Source of the DNA: Clostridium disporicum
GTDB lineage: Bacteria; Bacillota; Clostridia; Clostridiales; Clostridiaceae
Length of the DNA: 39,370 nt
Assembly (NCBI RefSeq): GCF_001405015.1
Contig: NZ_CYZX01000028.1
Location: 1-39,370, forward strand
Reading direction: 5' to 3'
Below, piece after piece: positions 8,070 to 15,384 of this stretch. A program made the translations under genes and the position numbers. Positions within the stretch are counted from its first letter, which is position 1. Each line of letters begins with the position of its first letter. The notes below the pieces were generated by a model, which was not told the origin of the DNA, ran no database searches, and saw nothing but the letters and a program-made list of their open reading frames with translations.

Positions 8070-8813
8070 TTATATTATTCCACCATCTATTCTTATTATT
8101 TGACCTGTTAGGTATTTGCAGCTATCATCACATAAAAAAGATACAGCTTTTGCAATTTCATCACATTCACCAAAACGCCCTTGAGGAATTTCATTTATTA
8201 AATCACTCTTTTCATCTTCATCTAAGAAATTATTCATATCTGTATTTATTACCCCAGGTGCTATAGCATTAACCCTTATTCCAAATGATGCTACCTCTTT
8301 AGCTAATGCTTTAGTGAATAAATTTATACCACCTTTTGATGCTGAATATACCACCTCACAAGATGCTCCAACATCTCCCCAAATTGAAGAAATATTAATT
8401 ATATTTCCACTTCCCCTTGAAATCATATTAGCTATTGCATATTTTGATAAATACATAGCACCTAATAAATTCGTATTTATCAACTTTTCAATGCTATCAT
8501 CTTCAAAATCCATAAATAATCCAACTTTTGATATTCCTGCATTGTTTATTAATATATCTATTTTACCAAATGTACTTACAACATCTTGGATTAATTCTTT
8601 ACAATTTATAGCACTCGAAATATCTTTTTTGTATAACTTTCCATATCCACCATTAGATATTATTTCCTCTAATGTACTCTCTGCTCCTTCTACATCCTTA
8701 GAAAAATTAATTGCTATACTTGCCCCCTGCTTGCTTAATTCAAGAGCTATAGCTCTCCCAATACCTCTTGATGCACCAGTAACAAGTGCAACTTTTCCTG
8801 TTAGTTTTCCCAT
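8070..8813 (-). CDS. Short-chain dehydrogenase/reductase, FabG-like
   Basis: The protein has 247 residues in the classical SDR range. The Rossmann motif TGASRGIGRA (about 12-21) binds NAD(P). NNAG, the catalytic Ser in NISSIWG, and YSASKGG (the YxxxK pair) complete the active site, and a C-terminal YLTGQIIRIDGG is typical of 3-oxoacyl-ACP reductases. The absence of other fatty-acid genes nearby means the substrate is open, so I give no symbol. I start at the ATG of MGKLTGKVALVTG, seven bases after GGTGAT. The longer frame begins at a GTG inside that ribosome binding site. Confidence 0.85.
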   Translation of the reverse strand: MGKLTGKVALVTGASRGIGRAIALELSKQGASIAINFSKDVEGAESTLEEIISNGGYGKLYKKDISSAINCKELIQDVVSTFGKIDILINNAGISKVGLFMDFEDDSIEKLINTNLLGAMYLSKYAIANMISRGSGNIINISSIWGDVGASCEVVYSASKGGINLFTKALAKEVASFGIRVNAIAPGVINTDMNNFLDEDEKSDLINEIPQGRFGECDEIAKAVSFLCDDSCKYLTGQIIRIDGGII

Positions 8814-8906
8814 AAAATTTATCACCGTCTTTTAGTTTTATACTTTAATTTCAAGTTTATTTTACTATTAATGAAATATAAAGTAAATTCTTATAAAAAT
8901 ATCTTT

Positions 8907-9836
8907 TTATCTCAATACTTCATTAAATACTCTTAATGCATTTTTACTAAATATTTTATCAATTTCACTTTCTTTGTATCCTTTATCTTTTAACCTATAT
9001 GCTAGCATATCCATTTTACTAATATCTTCAATCTCCACCTTGTTGCTAATTCCGTCAAAATCACTTCCTATAGCAATTACGTCTATACCACCAACATTTT
9101 TTATATAATCAATATGTCTAACTATATCATCTAACCTTGATATCTCATATTCACCTAAAAAATTGCTACAGAAGTTCATTCCCATTACACCTCCTCTTTC
9201 AGATAATTTTCTTATCATATTATCTGTAAGATTTCTAGGGTGATTTTTTATTTCTCTTGCATTTGAATGTGATGCAATAAAAGGTTTCTTACATATTTCT
9301 AATACATCAAAAAAACCTTTATCAGATAAATGTGATACATCTGGAATTATTCCAACTCTCTCCATTTCAGCTACAATTTCTCTACCACACGGGGTTAAGC
9401 CTTTATCTTTATAAAGAAAATCTATATTAGGATATCCTATTTTATTAGGAAAATTCCATGTTAAGGTAATTATTCTAATTCCTAAATCATATATTTTTTT
9501 TACTCTCTCAACTTTTCCTTCTAGAACTTCCCCCTCTTCTATTGATAAAAATGCCCCTATTCTTCCTTCATTATTGACCTTTTCTAACTCTTTTATATTA
9601 GTTACTATATTAATACTTTCCTTATTTTCATCTAATTCTTTTAAAAAGTTATTATACATATTCAGAAATTCCTCATAAGGATTTCTACAATTGTTCATAT
9701 CTATAAAATTAGCGAAAACTTGTGCATTAACTCCACCTTTTTTTAACTTCATTATATCTACAGAATATTTATTTTCACTTAATTTACCACCTTCATAATA
9801 TAATCTAGCAGCTGTATCACAATGTAAATCTATCAT
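8907..9836 (-). CDS. Membrane dipeptidase family protein (M19)
   Basis: The protein has 309 residues and matches the renal-dipeptidase family of zinc enzymes that cleave dipeptides. The metal-binding HxD is in MIDLHCDT at the N terminus. The bridging glutamate is in SIEEGE, and further histidines lie in PDVSHLSDKG and FIASHSNAR. The C-terminal signature is IAIGSDFDGI. I start at MIDLHCD because this is where the family begins. The frame is open for 33 more codons upstream, but those overlap the end of the phosphoesterase gene and do not resemble the family. It begins seven bases after that gene's stop. Confidence 0.85.
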   Translation of the reverse strand: MIDLHCDTAARLYYEGGKLSENKYSVDIMKLKKGGVNAQVFANFIDMNNCRNPYEEFLNMYNNFLKELDENKESINIVTNIKELEKVNNEGRIGAFLSIEEGEVLEGKVERVKKIYDLGIRIITLTWNFPNKIGYPNIDFLYKDKGLTPCGREIVAEMERVGIIPDVSHLSDKGFFDVLEICKKPFIASHSNAREIKNHPRNLTDNMIRKLSERGGVMGMNFCSNFLGEYEISRLDDIVRHIDYIKNVGGIDVIAIGSDFDGISNKVEIEDISKMDMLAYRLKDKGYKESEIDKIFSKNALRVFNEVLR

Positions 9837-9843
9837 TATCCCC

Positions 9844-10794
9844 TTACCTCTTTTTCTTATTATTTTCTCTATTAACTCGTAATCTTTCTTCCTTAGCCCA
9901 TAATAAAAATGTGGAAATCTTTCTTGGCCCACCAATAATCTTTCTTTTTACCCATAATACTCCTGAATCTTGAGCATCAACACTCCATTTTATTAATGCT
10001 ATATCTCCTCCTTCTACCTCTATAGATGTCATTGCATAAGGTAATATACAGCATCCATCATTAAAATATGGTGGTTCAAATTCACCTGGAAATCTACTAT
10101 TATGTGTATGTCCACACAATAACATCTTCCCATTATCTCTAGCCCAATTTTGTAGTTCTAAATCTACTCTTGTCCTTCTTGTCTTATTTTTAGCTGAGCT
10201 TGAAGGATCTCTAAACCCTGCGATTCCAAATAAAAATTTCCAAATATATCTTACCAAAAATCTACTTACAAACCACAATTCATTATTGCCAAAATCCATT
10301 TGATTCCCATGAGTAACTAAAAACTTTTCATTTAATGGTGTATATAACATATTCAATCCTGGATAAAATTCTATATCCTCTATAAATTTTAAAAATTCTC
10401 TTCCATAGTCAGCACCAATTTTCTTTAATGCATTCTCTTGAATATCCTTAAATTTTTTATTTCTTTTAATTATATCATGATTACCATAAATTATATAAAT
10501 ATTATCTTTCTTCTTATATTTATTAAATATTTTAAATACTTCTTCATATGTATATGCTATTTCATTAAAATTTTTATTCTTCCATAATTCATCTCCATCT
10601 CCAACTTCAATATAAGTATATCCATTTCTTAAATAATATTTTAAAGCAGTAATATATATATTAGCATTAGGTAATAATGAGTCAAAATACGTTCCATCAC
10701 CCCTATGAACATCTGATATAAATACTAATTTTGATGAATCATCAAAAGGTATAGTAAAAGCATTATCATATAAATAGTCTAATTTGTTTTTCAT
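9844..10794 (-). CDS. Calcineurin-like metallophosphoesterase
   Basis: The protein has 316 residues. The dinuclear metal site is complete: DxH in FISDVHRGDG (about residue 27), GDxxD-like in VGDGDELW, GNHD in IYGNHDI, an isolated His in VTHGNQMD, and GHTH in LLCGHTHNSRF. Its layout is closest to UDP-diacylglucosamine-hydrolase-like phosphoesterases. A Gram-positive cell has no lipid A, so the substrate is probably something else. It heads a leftward unit with the dipeptidase. The upstream spacer of about 150 bases contains no clear promoter that I would defend. Confidence 0.82.
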   Translation of the reverse strand: MKNKLDYLYDNAFTIPFDDSSKLVFISDVHRGDGTYFDSLLPNANIYITALKYYLRNGYTYIEVGDGDELWKNKNFNEIAYTYEEVFKIFNKYKKKDNIYIIYGNHDIIKRNKKFKDIQENALKKIGADYGREFLKFIEDIEFYPGLNMLYTPLNEKFLVTHGNQMDFGNNELWFVSRFLVRYIWKFLFGIAGFRDPSSSAKNKTRRTRVDLELQNWARDNGKMLLCGHTHNSRFPGEFEPPYFNDGCCILPYAMTSIEVEGGDIALIKWSVDAQDSGVLWVKRKIIGGPRKISTFLLWAKEERLRVNRENNKKKR

Positions 10795-10947
10795 AAATAA
10801 CCCTTCATAAAATTTCTTTTTATATCCTATGTAAAATTTTCTTTAAAGGTTATTTAAAAAAACATATAAAAATTATTACTACATATAAAAAAACAAATTA
10901 GAGCAAACTATTATCATAATTTCGTTTTTAAAAAAGGAGGACTAGAT

Positions 10948-12105
10948 GTGTATCATAATAGCTTTAGTCTTAAGATTATATTAGTTCTTTTCCTAGCAAT
11001 TTATAATATTAATACTATTTGTTTTGCCACCCCATTATCTAAAGATGAGTTAACTGTTATGAAAGAGGAAATATTAGATTTAAAAAATAATACAGATAAT
11101 TCTGAAGAATTAAAAAATCAATTTCAAGCTTTATTAGAAAACTTATTTTTAAATAGAAATTCTGCTATATTATCTAAAGATACTGAAGGTTTAAAAAACT
11201 TTTACGACTTAACTAAAAAAGTTGGGCAATGGGCATATGAAAATGAAACTACAAAAATTCAATATTTTTCAAATTGGTCTGAGAAACAAGGAGCAAAATT
11301 CGATAGAATCAATTCGATCTTAAAGGTTAAAAAAGTAAAAGAAAAAGAACCTAACCTTTTTGGAGTAATATGTTATGTATCTACTGAATTCTACTATAAT
11401 TATCTAGACTCCCCATCTGAACAAAACAGATTTAAGCTTGGAACTTATCATTATTTAAATTTACGAAAAGAAGGAGACCGTTATATAATAACAAAGGAAT
11501 GGTATACAGATCCGTTAGCTGATTCTTTAAATCTTGAAAATATTAAATCTGATGAAATAAAAGATTATATATTATCTTGCAAAAAACCTGAGTTTACCAT
11601 TAATGAACGTTGTCAAAAAGCCATAGACTATGCACATACATATTGCGGAGTTTCAGATAATGAAGAGTTTTTATTTAAGTATAATCCTAATTACAGAAAT
11701 TTTAATCCTGAAGGTGGCGATTGTGCAAACTTTGCATCTCAAATTCTTTATGAAGGTGGTGGCTTCAAAAAAAATGATTATTGGAATTATAATAAAGGCG
11801 ATGCAACTAAAGCTTGGGTAAATGCTCAAGGATTTAAAAATTATATTATAAGTAGCGGAAGAGGCTCATACATAGCTAAGGGTAGCTACCAAGAAACATA
11901 TAAATCAGCATTTCAATTAAGACCTGGTGATATAGTAGCCTATGAAAAGAAAGGACGTATAACTCATATCTCAACAGTAACTGGACTTGATTCTAAAGGT
12001 TACCCTTTAGTTACATGTCACAATACAGATAGATTGTTAGTTCCTTATGATTTAGGATGGAGCAATAAAAATATAAGATTTCACTTTATAGATGTATATT
12101 ATTAA
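10948..12105 (+). CDS. Secreted amidase-domain protein (Amidase_6)
   Basis: The protein has 385 residues. An N-terminal signal peptide (about 1-27, ending near CFATP) is followed by a helical region and then a C-terminal amidase domain of about 160 residues. The domain shows its nucleophile motif NPEGGDCANFASQILYEGG, a His in RITHISTVTG and a further CHNTDR. The family is related to NlpC/CHAP-type cysteine amidases, suggesting cell-wall or peptide cleavage outside the cell. The start codon is GTG, seven bases after AGGAGG. An overlapping ATG two bases upstream is in another frame and hits a stop after 12 codons. Confidence 0.82.
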   Translation: MYHNSFSLKIILVLFLAIYNINTICFATPLSKDELTVMKEEILDLKNNTDNSEELKNQFQALLENLFLNRNSAILSKDTEGLKNFYDLTKKVGQWAYENETTKIQYFSNWSEKQGAKFDRINSILKVKKVKEKEPNLFGVICYVSTEFYYNYLDSPSEQNRFKLGTYHYLNLRKEGDRYIITKEWYTDPLADSLNLENIKSDEIKDYILSCKKPEFTINERCQKAIDYAHTYCGVSDNEEFLFKYNPNYRNFNPEGGDCANFASQILYEGGGFKKNDYWNYNKGDATKAWVNAQGFKNYIISSGRGSYIAKGSYQETYKSAFQLRPGDIVAYEKKGRITHISTVTGLDSKGYPLVTCHNTDRLLVPYDLGWSNKNIRFHFIDVYY

Positions 12106-12106
12106 A

Positions 12107-12138
12107 AAAAGGAGCAAAAGTTGCTCCTTTTCTTTTTA
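12107..12138. terminator. Bidirectional terminator
   Basis: AAAAGGAGCAA-AAG-TTGCTCCTTTT is a perfect 11-base stem with a T-rich tail. It separates the convergent amidase and metal-domain genes. Confidence 0.85.
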
Positions 12139-12342
12139 TTATTCTATTGAAAATCCTGTTTCTTCAATACAATTTCTTACTTCTGCTTCAGTAACACTTT
12201 CATTAAAGGCCACTTCAATACTACTTCTACCAAGATCAACACATACCTCTTGAATACCGTCTATCTTGTCTAATGCATTTTTTATTTGAGTCTTAGTGGA
12301 ATTATTTATTAATCCAGTAACATTATAATGTACTATATCCAT
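12139..12342 (-). CDS. HMA-fold (CopZ-like) protein lacking the metal-binding CxxC
   Basis: The protein has 67 residues with the beta-alpha-beta-beta-alpha-beta pattern of heavy-metal-associated domains, including VEVCVDLGRSSIEVAF-type strands and a final IEETGFSIE. In copper chaperones the first loop reads GMTCxxC. Here it is GLINNST (residues 10-16), so both ligands are missing. The only cysteines are Cys34 and Cys58, which are not in the usual place. The fold assignment is by pattern only; metal delivery is unlikely. AAGGAG precedes the ATG. It lies 65 bases after hppA on the same strand with no terminator between, so co-transcription is possible. Confidence 0.65.
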   Translation of the reverse strand: MDIVHYNVTGLINNSTKTQIKNALDKIDGIQEVCVDLGRSSIEVAFNESVTEAEVRNCIEETGFSIE

Positions 12343-12407
12343 ACTTATTTCTCCTTTCTTACTTTACTCAAGAATAGTATTAGCAAAATAGAAAAGTATT
12401 ATAAATA

Positions 12408-14507
12408 TTAAAATAATGAGAATGTTACTACTACTAATCCAAATACTATTGAAACAACTGACATAAGCTTAATTAATATATTTAATGCTGGTCCTGACGT
12501 ATCTTTAAATGGATCACCTACTGTATCACCAACAACAGCTGCTTTATGAGATTCTGATCCTTTTCCTCCATAATTTCCTGCTTCAATATATTTTTTAGCA
12601 TTATCCCAAGATCCACCTGAGTTTGACATCATAACAGCTAGTACAAAACCTGATACAGTTGCACCACATAACAATCCTGCAACTCCATTTGGTCCTAAAA
12701 TCAATCCAACTATTAGCGGTGTTGCTACAGCTATTATTGCAATTTTAACTAACTCATGTAATGCTGACTTTGTACATATATCAACACATGATGCGTAATC
12801 TGGTTCTGCTTTACCTTCCATAAGACCTTTTATTTCTTTAAATTGTCGTCTTACTTCAACAACAATCTTACTTGCAGCTTTTCCTACTGCACTCATTGTA
12901 AGTGATGAAAATGCATAGGTTACTGCACCACCTATAAAAATACCTATTAAAACTTGAGGATTTAATATAGATAAATCAAATGTAAAATCCAAATTGTTTT
13001 TTATAACTAAAGATTCTATTGAATCCTTATAGGCAGCTATAAAAGCTAATGCTGTCAAAGCTGCTGAACCAATAGCAAATCCTTTACCAGTTGCTGCTGT
13101 TGTATTCCCTAATGAATCTAATGCATCAGTTCTCTTTCTAACTTCTCTATCTAATCCTGCCATCTCTGCTATTCCACCAGCATTATCAGCTACAGGTCCA
13201 TATGCATCTGTAGCTAATGTTATACCTAAAGTAGATAACATACCTACAGCCGATATAGCTATACCATAAAGACCTTGATTAAAATTATTTAATCCTCCTG
13301 CACAAATATAACTAACTAAAATTGATATACTTACTATAACTACTGGGCAAGCAGTAGATAACATTCCTACAGATAATCCATTTATTATAACAGTAGCTGG
13401 TCCTGTTTCAGAAGCCTTTGCTATAGATTTAGTAGGTTTATAATGATCACTTGTAAAATATTCAGTAAAAAATCCTATTAATAGTCCAGCTATTAGTCCG
13501 CTTAAAATAGCAAAATATATTCCTATATGTTCTTTTCCAAGAATATTTACAACTATAAAATAAGAAACAATTGCTATTATTATTGAAGAAAAATATACTC
13601 CCCTTCTTAAAGCACCTAACAATACTTTCTGAGATACATCTTCTTTAGATTTTACAAAAAACGTTCCTATAATAGATGCAATAATACCAACAGATGCAAC
13701 TACTAATGGTACTGTTACACCATTTATAGAAAGTCCTGCTGATACAGCTAATGCACACGAAGATACAATTGATCCAACATAGGATTCATAAAGGTCAGCT
13801 CCCATTCCTGCAACGTCCCCAACATTATCCCCAACATTGTCAGCTATTACTGCTGGATTTCTCGGATCATCTTCTGGTATTCCTATCTCTACCTTTCCTA
13901 CTAAATCTGCTCCTACATCTGCAGCTTTAGTAAATATTCCTCCACCAACTCTTGCAAACAATGCCATAGAAGATGCACCCATTCCAAAAGTTAATAAAGA
14001 TGAAGTTATATAACCTATTCTTTCTGCCATAGGTAATGCTTTATAATACCAATTTAAAATATAATACCAAATACTTAAATCTAATAATGCTAGTCCAACT
14101 ACAACTAAGCCCATAACTGCTCCACTTGAAAAAGCAACTCTCAACCCACTATTTAAACTTTTACTACATGCATTTGCAGTTCTTGAGTTTGCATTAGTTG
14201 CTATCTTCATTCCTAGATATCCACTAAGACCTGAAAAGAATCCTCCAGTTATAAATGCAAAAGGAACAAAGATTGAAACAAAATTAAATTGAGCCAATAT
14301 AAATAAAATTATAAACATTCCTATAAAAAAATAGGATACTCCTTTATATTGTCTTTTTAGATATGCATTAGCTCCACTTCTTATACTATTCGCAATATAC
14401 TTCATCTTATCCGTACCTTCATCAACCTTAAATATAATACGAGTAAAATATACAGCAAAAAGTAATGCCAGTGTAGCACCTACTGGTGCAAAAACTACTA
14501 AATTCAT
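12408..14507 (-). CDS. hppA: Membrane-bound ion-pumping pyrophosphatase
   Basis: This enzyme couples PPi hydrolysis to export of Na+ and/or H+ across the membrane. The protein has 699 residues and about 16 hydrophobic segments, normal for the family. Substrate-binding motifs are intact: DVGADLVGKVE, EDDPRNPAVIADNVGDNVGD and DNAGGIAEMAG. The sequence GNTTAATGKG carries Ala where potassium-independent enzymes carry Lys, which by family knowledge marks the K+-dependent class, often sodium pumps. Pump specificity is not proven here. A 12-base inverted repeat sits in the leader upstream of the start. Confidence 0.95.
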   Translation of the reverse strand: MNLVVFAPVGATLALLFAVYFTRIIFKVDEGTDKMKYIANSIRSGANAYLKRQYKGVSYFFIGMFIILFILAQFNFVSIFVPFAFITGGFFSGLSGYLGMKIATNANSRTANACSKSLNSGLRVAFSSGAVMGLVVVGLALLDLSIWYYILNWYYKALPMAERIGYITSSLLTFGMGASSMALFARVGGGIFTKAADVGADLVGKVEIGIPEDDPRNPAVIADNVGDNVGDVAGMGADLYESYVGSIVSSCALAVSAGLSINGVTVPLVVASVGIIASIIGTFFVKSKEDVSQKVLLGALRRGVYFSSIIIAIVSYFIVVNILGKEHIGIYFAILSGLIAGLLIGFFTEYFTSDHYKPTKSIAKASETGPATVIINGLSVGMLSTACPVVIVSISILVSYICAGGLNNFNQGLYGIAISAVGMLSTLGITLATDAYGPVADNAGGIAEMAGLDREVRKRTDALDSLGNTTAATGKGFAIGSAALTALAFIAAYKDSIESLVIKNNLDFTFDLSILNPQVLIGIFIGGAVTYAFSSLTMSAVGKAASKIVVEVRRQFKEIKGLMEGKAEPDYASCVDICTKSALHELVKIAIIAVATPLIVGLILGPNGVAGLLCGATVSGFVLAVMMSNSGGSWDNAKKYIEAGNYGGKGSESHKAAVVGDTVGDPFKDTSGPALNILIKLMSVVSIVFGLVVVTFSLF

Positions 14508-14522
14508 ATATACTCTCCCTTT

Positions 14523-14591
14523 AAAAATTCTTTTATATAATAATATGAAAAGAATTTTTATTATAGAATATATATTTTTTTATTATGTCAA
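14523..14591 (-). promoter_or_regulatory. hppA upstream region with inverted repeat
   Basis: A perfect 12-base inverted repeat AAAAATTCTTTT/AAAAGAATTTTT (14523-14534 and 14548-14559) lies just before the hppA ribosome binding site. A perfect -35 TTGACA is at 14586-14591, but the nearest good -10 (TATAAT, 14560-14565) is 20 bases away, longer than ideal. The promoter assignment is therefore tentative. Confidence 0.4.
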
Positions 14592-14618
14592 TTTAAATTA
14601 TATTTTTATTTTAAGTTT

Positions 14619-14643
14619 AAAAAGTCCCAATTAAGGGACTTTA
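14619..14643 (-). terminator. Terminator after a 51-residue gene
   Basis: AAAGTCCC-TTAATT-GGGACTTT followed by further T on the minus strand, directly beyond the stop at 14649. Confidence 0.7.
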
Positions 14644-14648
14644 AAATT

Positions 14649-14804
14649 TTAAAAACCTCTTTTTTTAGCTTCTACTCCACTTTCATTTAACTCTGGTTCT
14701 TCTATAGTAGTATTAAAGCTACTTTTAGCATATTGATTTTGAGTTTTTGTGCCATTCCTTAAATAATTATCTTTTGTGTAGTCTCTTCTATTATTATTTT
14801 TCAT
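14649..14804 (-). CDS. Small hydrophilic protein of 51 residues
   Basis: The reading frame has AGGAGG six bases before the ATG and a terminator right after the stop, so I take it as a real gene. The product starts MKNNNRRDYTKDNYLRNGTK and ends EAKKRGF. It is very hydrophilic, rich in Asn, Lys, Arg, Glu and Thr, without Cys, Trp or hydrophobic core, and probably disordered. The composition recalls small spore or nucleic-acid-associated proteins, but I do not recognise the family and do not assign a role. Confidence 0.65.
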   Translation of the reverse strand: MKNNNRRDYTKDNYLRNGTKTQNQYAKSSFNTTIEEPELNESGVEAKKRGF

Positions 14805-14889
14805 ATTTTCCTCCTTTTATAAAACATCTCTTAATATGTATATAGTTAATCATATTGGTAAAAATAAATAGTGGAAGTTGTATATAAAA

Positions 14890-15045
14890 TTAAAAATGTG
14901 TGTCTATTTGATCTCTTTGAATTCTTTTAAGATCTTTAAGTCTTAAGTGAGTTTCTCTCATTATTTCATCCCAAGGATCTCCATCTATTATCATCTTTTT
15001 TGCAACAGTATTTGCTAAAGCTATGTCTATTTTTTTTCTTTGCAT
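14890..15045 (-). CDS. Small protein of 51 residues
   Basis: The frame is preceded by AAGGAGG eight bases before its ATG. The product begins MQRKKIDIALANTVAKKMII and continues with the segment DGDPWDEIMRETHLRLKDLK. It is predicted to be two amphipathic helices joined by GDPW. It may be a small DNA- or protein-binding factor; I cannot name a family with confidence. It is divergent from the zinc-ribbon gene at 15181 and lies upstream of the other 51-residue gene on the same strand, 85 bases away. Confidence 0.65.
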   Translation of the reverse strand: MQRKKIDIALANTVAKKMIIDGDPWDEIMRETHLRLKDLKRIQRDQIDTHF

Positions 15046-15180
15046 ATTACATTCCTCCTTAAAAGTATTATCATTATTATTTTGCTATTTTTAAAAATAA
15101 TTATCCTTGTTATTTTAGTCATAAATCTCCTTTTACTTAATATAATGTAATGTAATGTTAATAAAAAGGAGAGAGGAAAA

Positions 15181-15339
15181 ATGAGTAAACAAAAAAGAGG
15201 TAAGTATATTAAAACTATTCCTGGTTGGAGGGGCACTTGTCCAGTATGTGGAAGAAAAAGAGTAAAACTAGTATGGACAAAAAAAGGTGAAGACGGGAAA
15301 ACATTAAATATTTGTAAATTATGTTCAATTAAAAATTAA
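15181..15339 (+). CDS. Small four-cysteine zinc-ribbon protein
   Basis: The protein has 52 residues. Two CxxC knuckles, TCPVCGRK (about 19-26) and NICKLCS (about 44-50), are spaced as in a treble-clef or zinc-ribbon fold, with basic residues around them (MSKQKRGKYIK at the start). GGAGAGG lies just upstream of the ATG and a strong terminator follows. The size and charge suggest binding to nucleic acid or a ribosome-associated partner, but this is inference. A TATAAT box at 15141-15146 is a possible -10 without a good -35. Confidence 0.7.
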   Translation: MSKQKRGKYIKTIPGWRGTCPVCGRKRVKLVWTKKGEDGKTLNICKLCSIKN

Positions 15340-15343
15340 TTAT

Positions 15344-15380
15344 AAAAAAAGTTTACAGACTTAATCTGTAAACTTTTTTA
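15344..15380. terminator. Bidirectional terminator
   Basis: AAAAAAGTTTACAGA-CTTAA-TCTGTAAACTTTTTT is a perfect 15-base stem. It separates the convergent zinc-ribbon and YgiQ genes and can serve both. Confidence 0.9.
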
Positions 15381-15384
15381 TTAA

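Noticed and set aside
8314..8835. Rightward frame of 173 codons opposite the SDR gene
   Set aside because: It is the antisense shadow of a clear short-chain dehydrogenase; the Pro/Ile/Ser-rich product has no recognisable domain.
9837..9935. N-terminal extension of the M19 dipeptidase by 33 codons
   Set aside because: It overlaps the end of the phosphoesterase gene in another frame and family members begin at the metal-binding MIDLHCD segment.
15027..15236. Leftward frame of 69 codons in the small-gene region
   Set aside because: It overlaps the zinc-ribbon gene and the 51-residue gene, which both have proper ribosome binding sites, and looks like a hydrophobic shadow.
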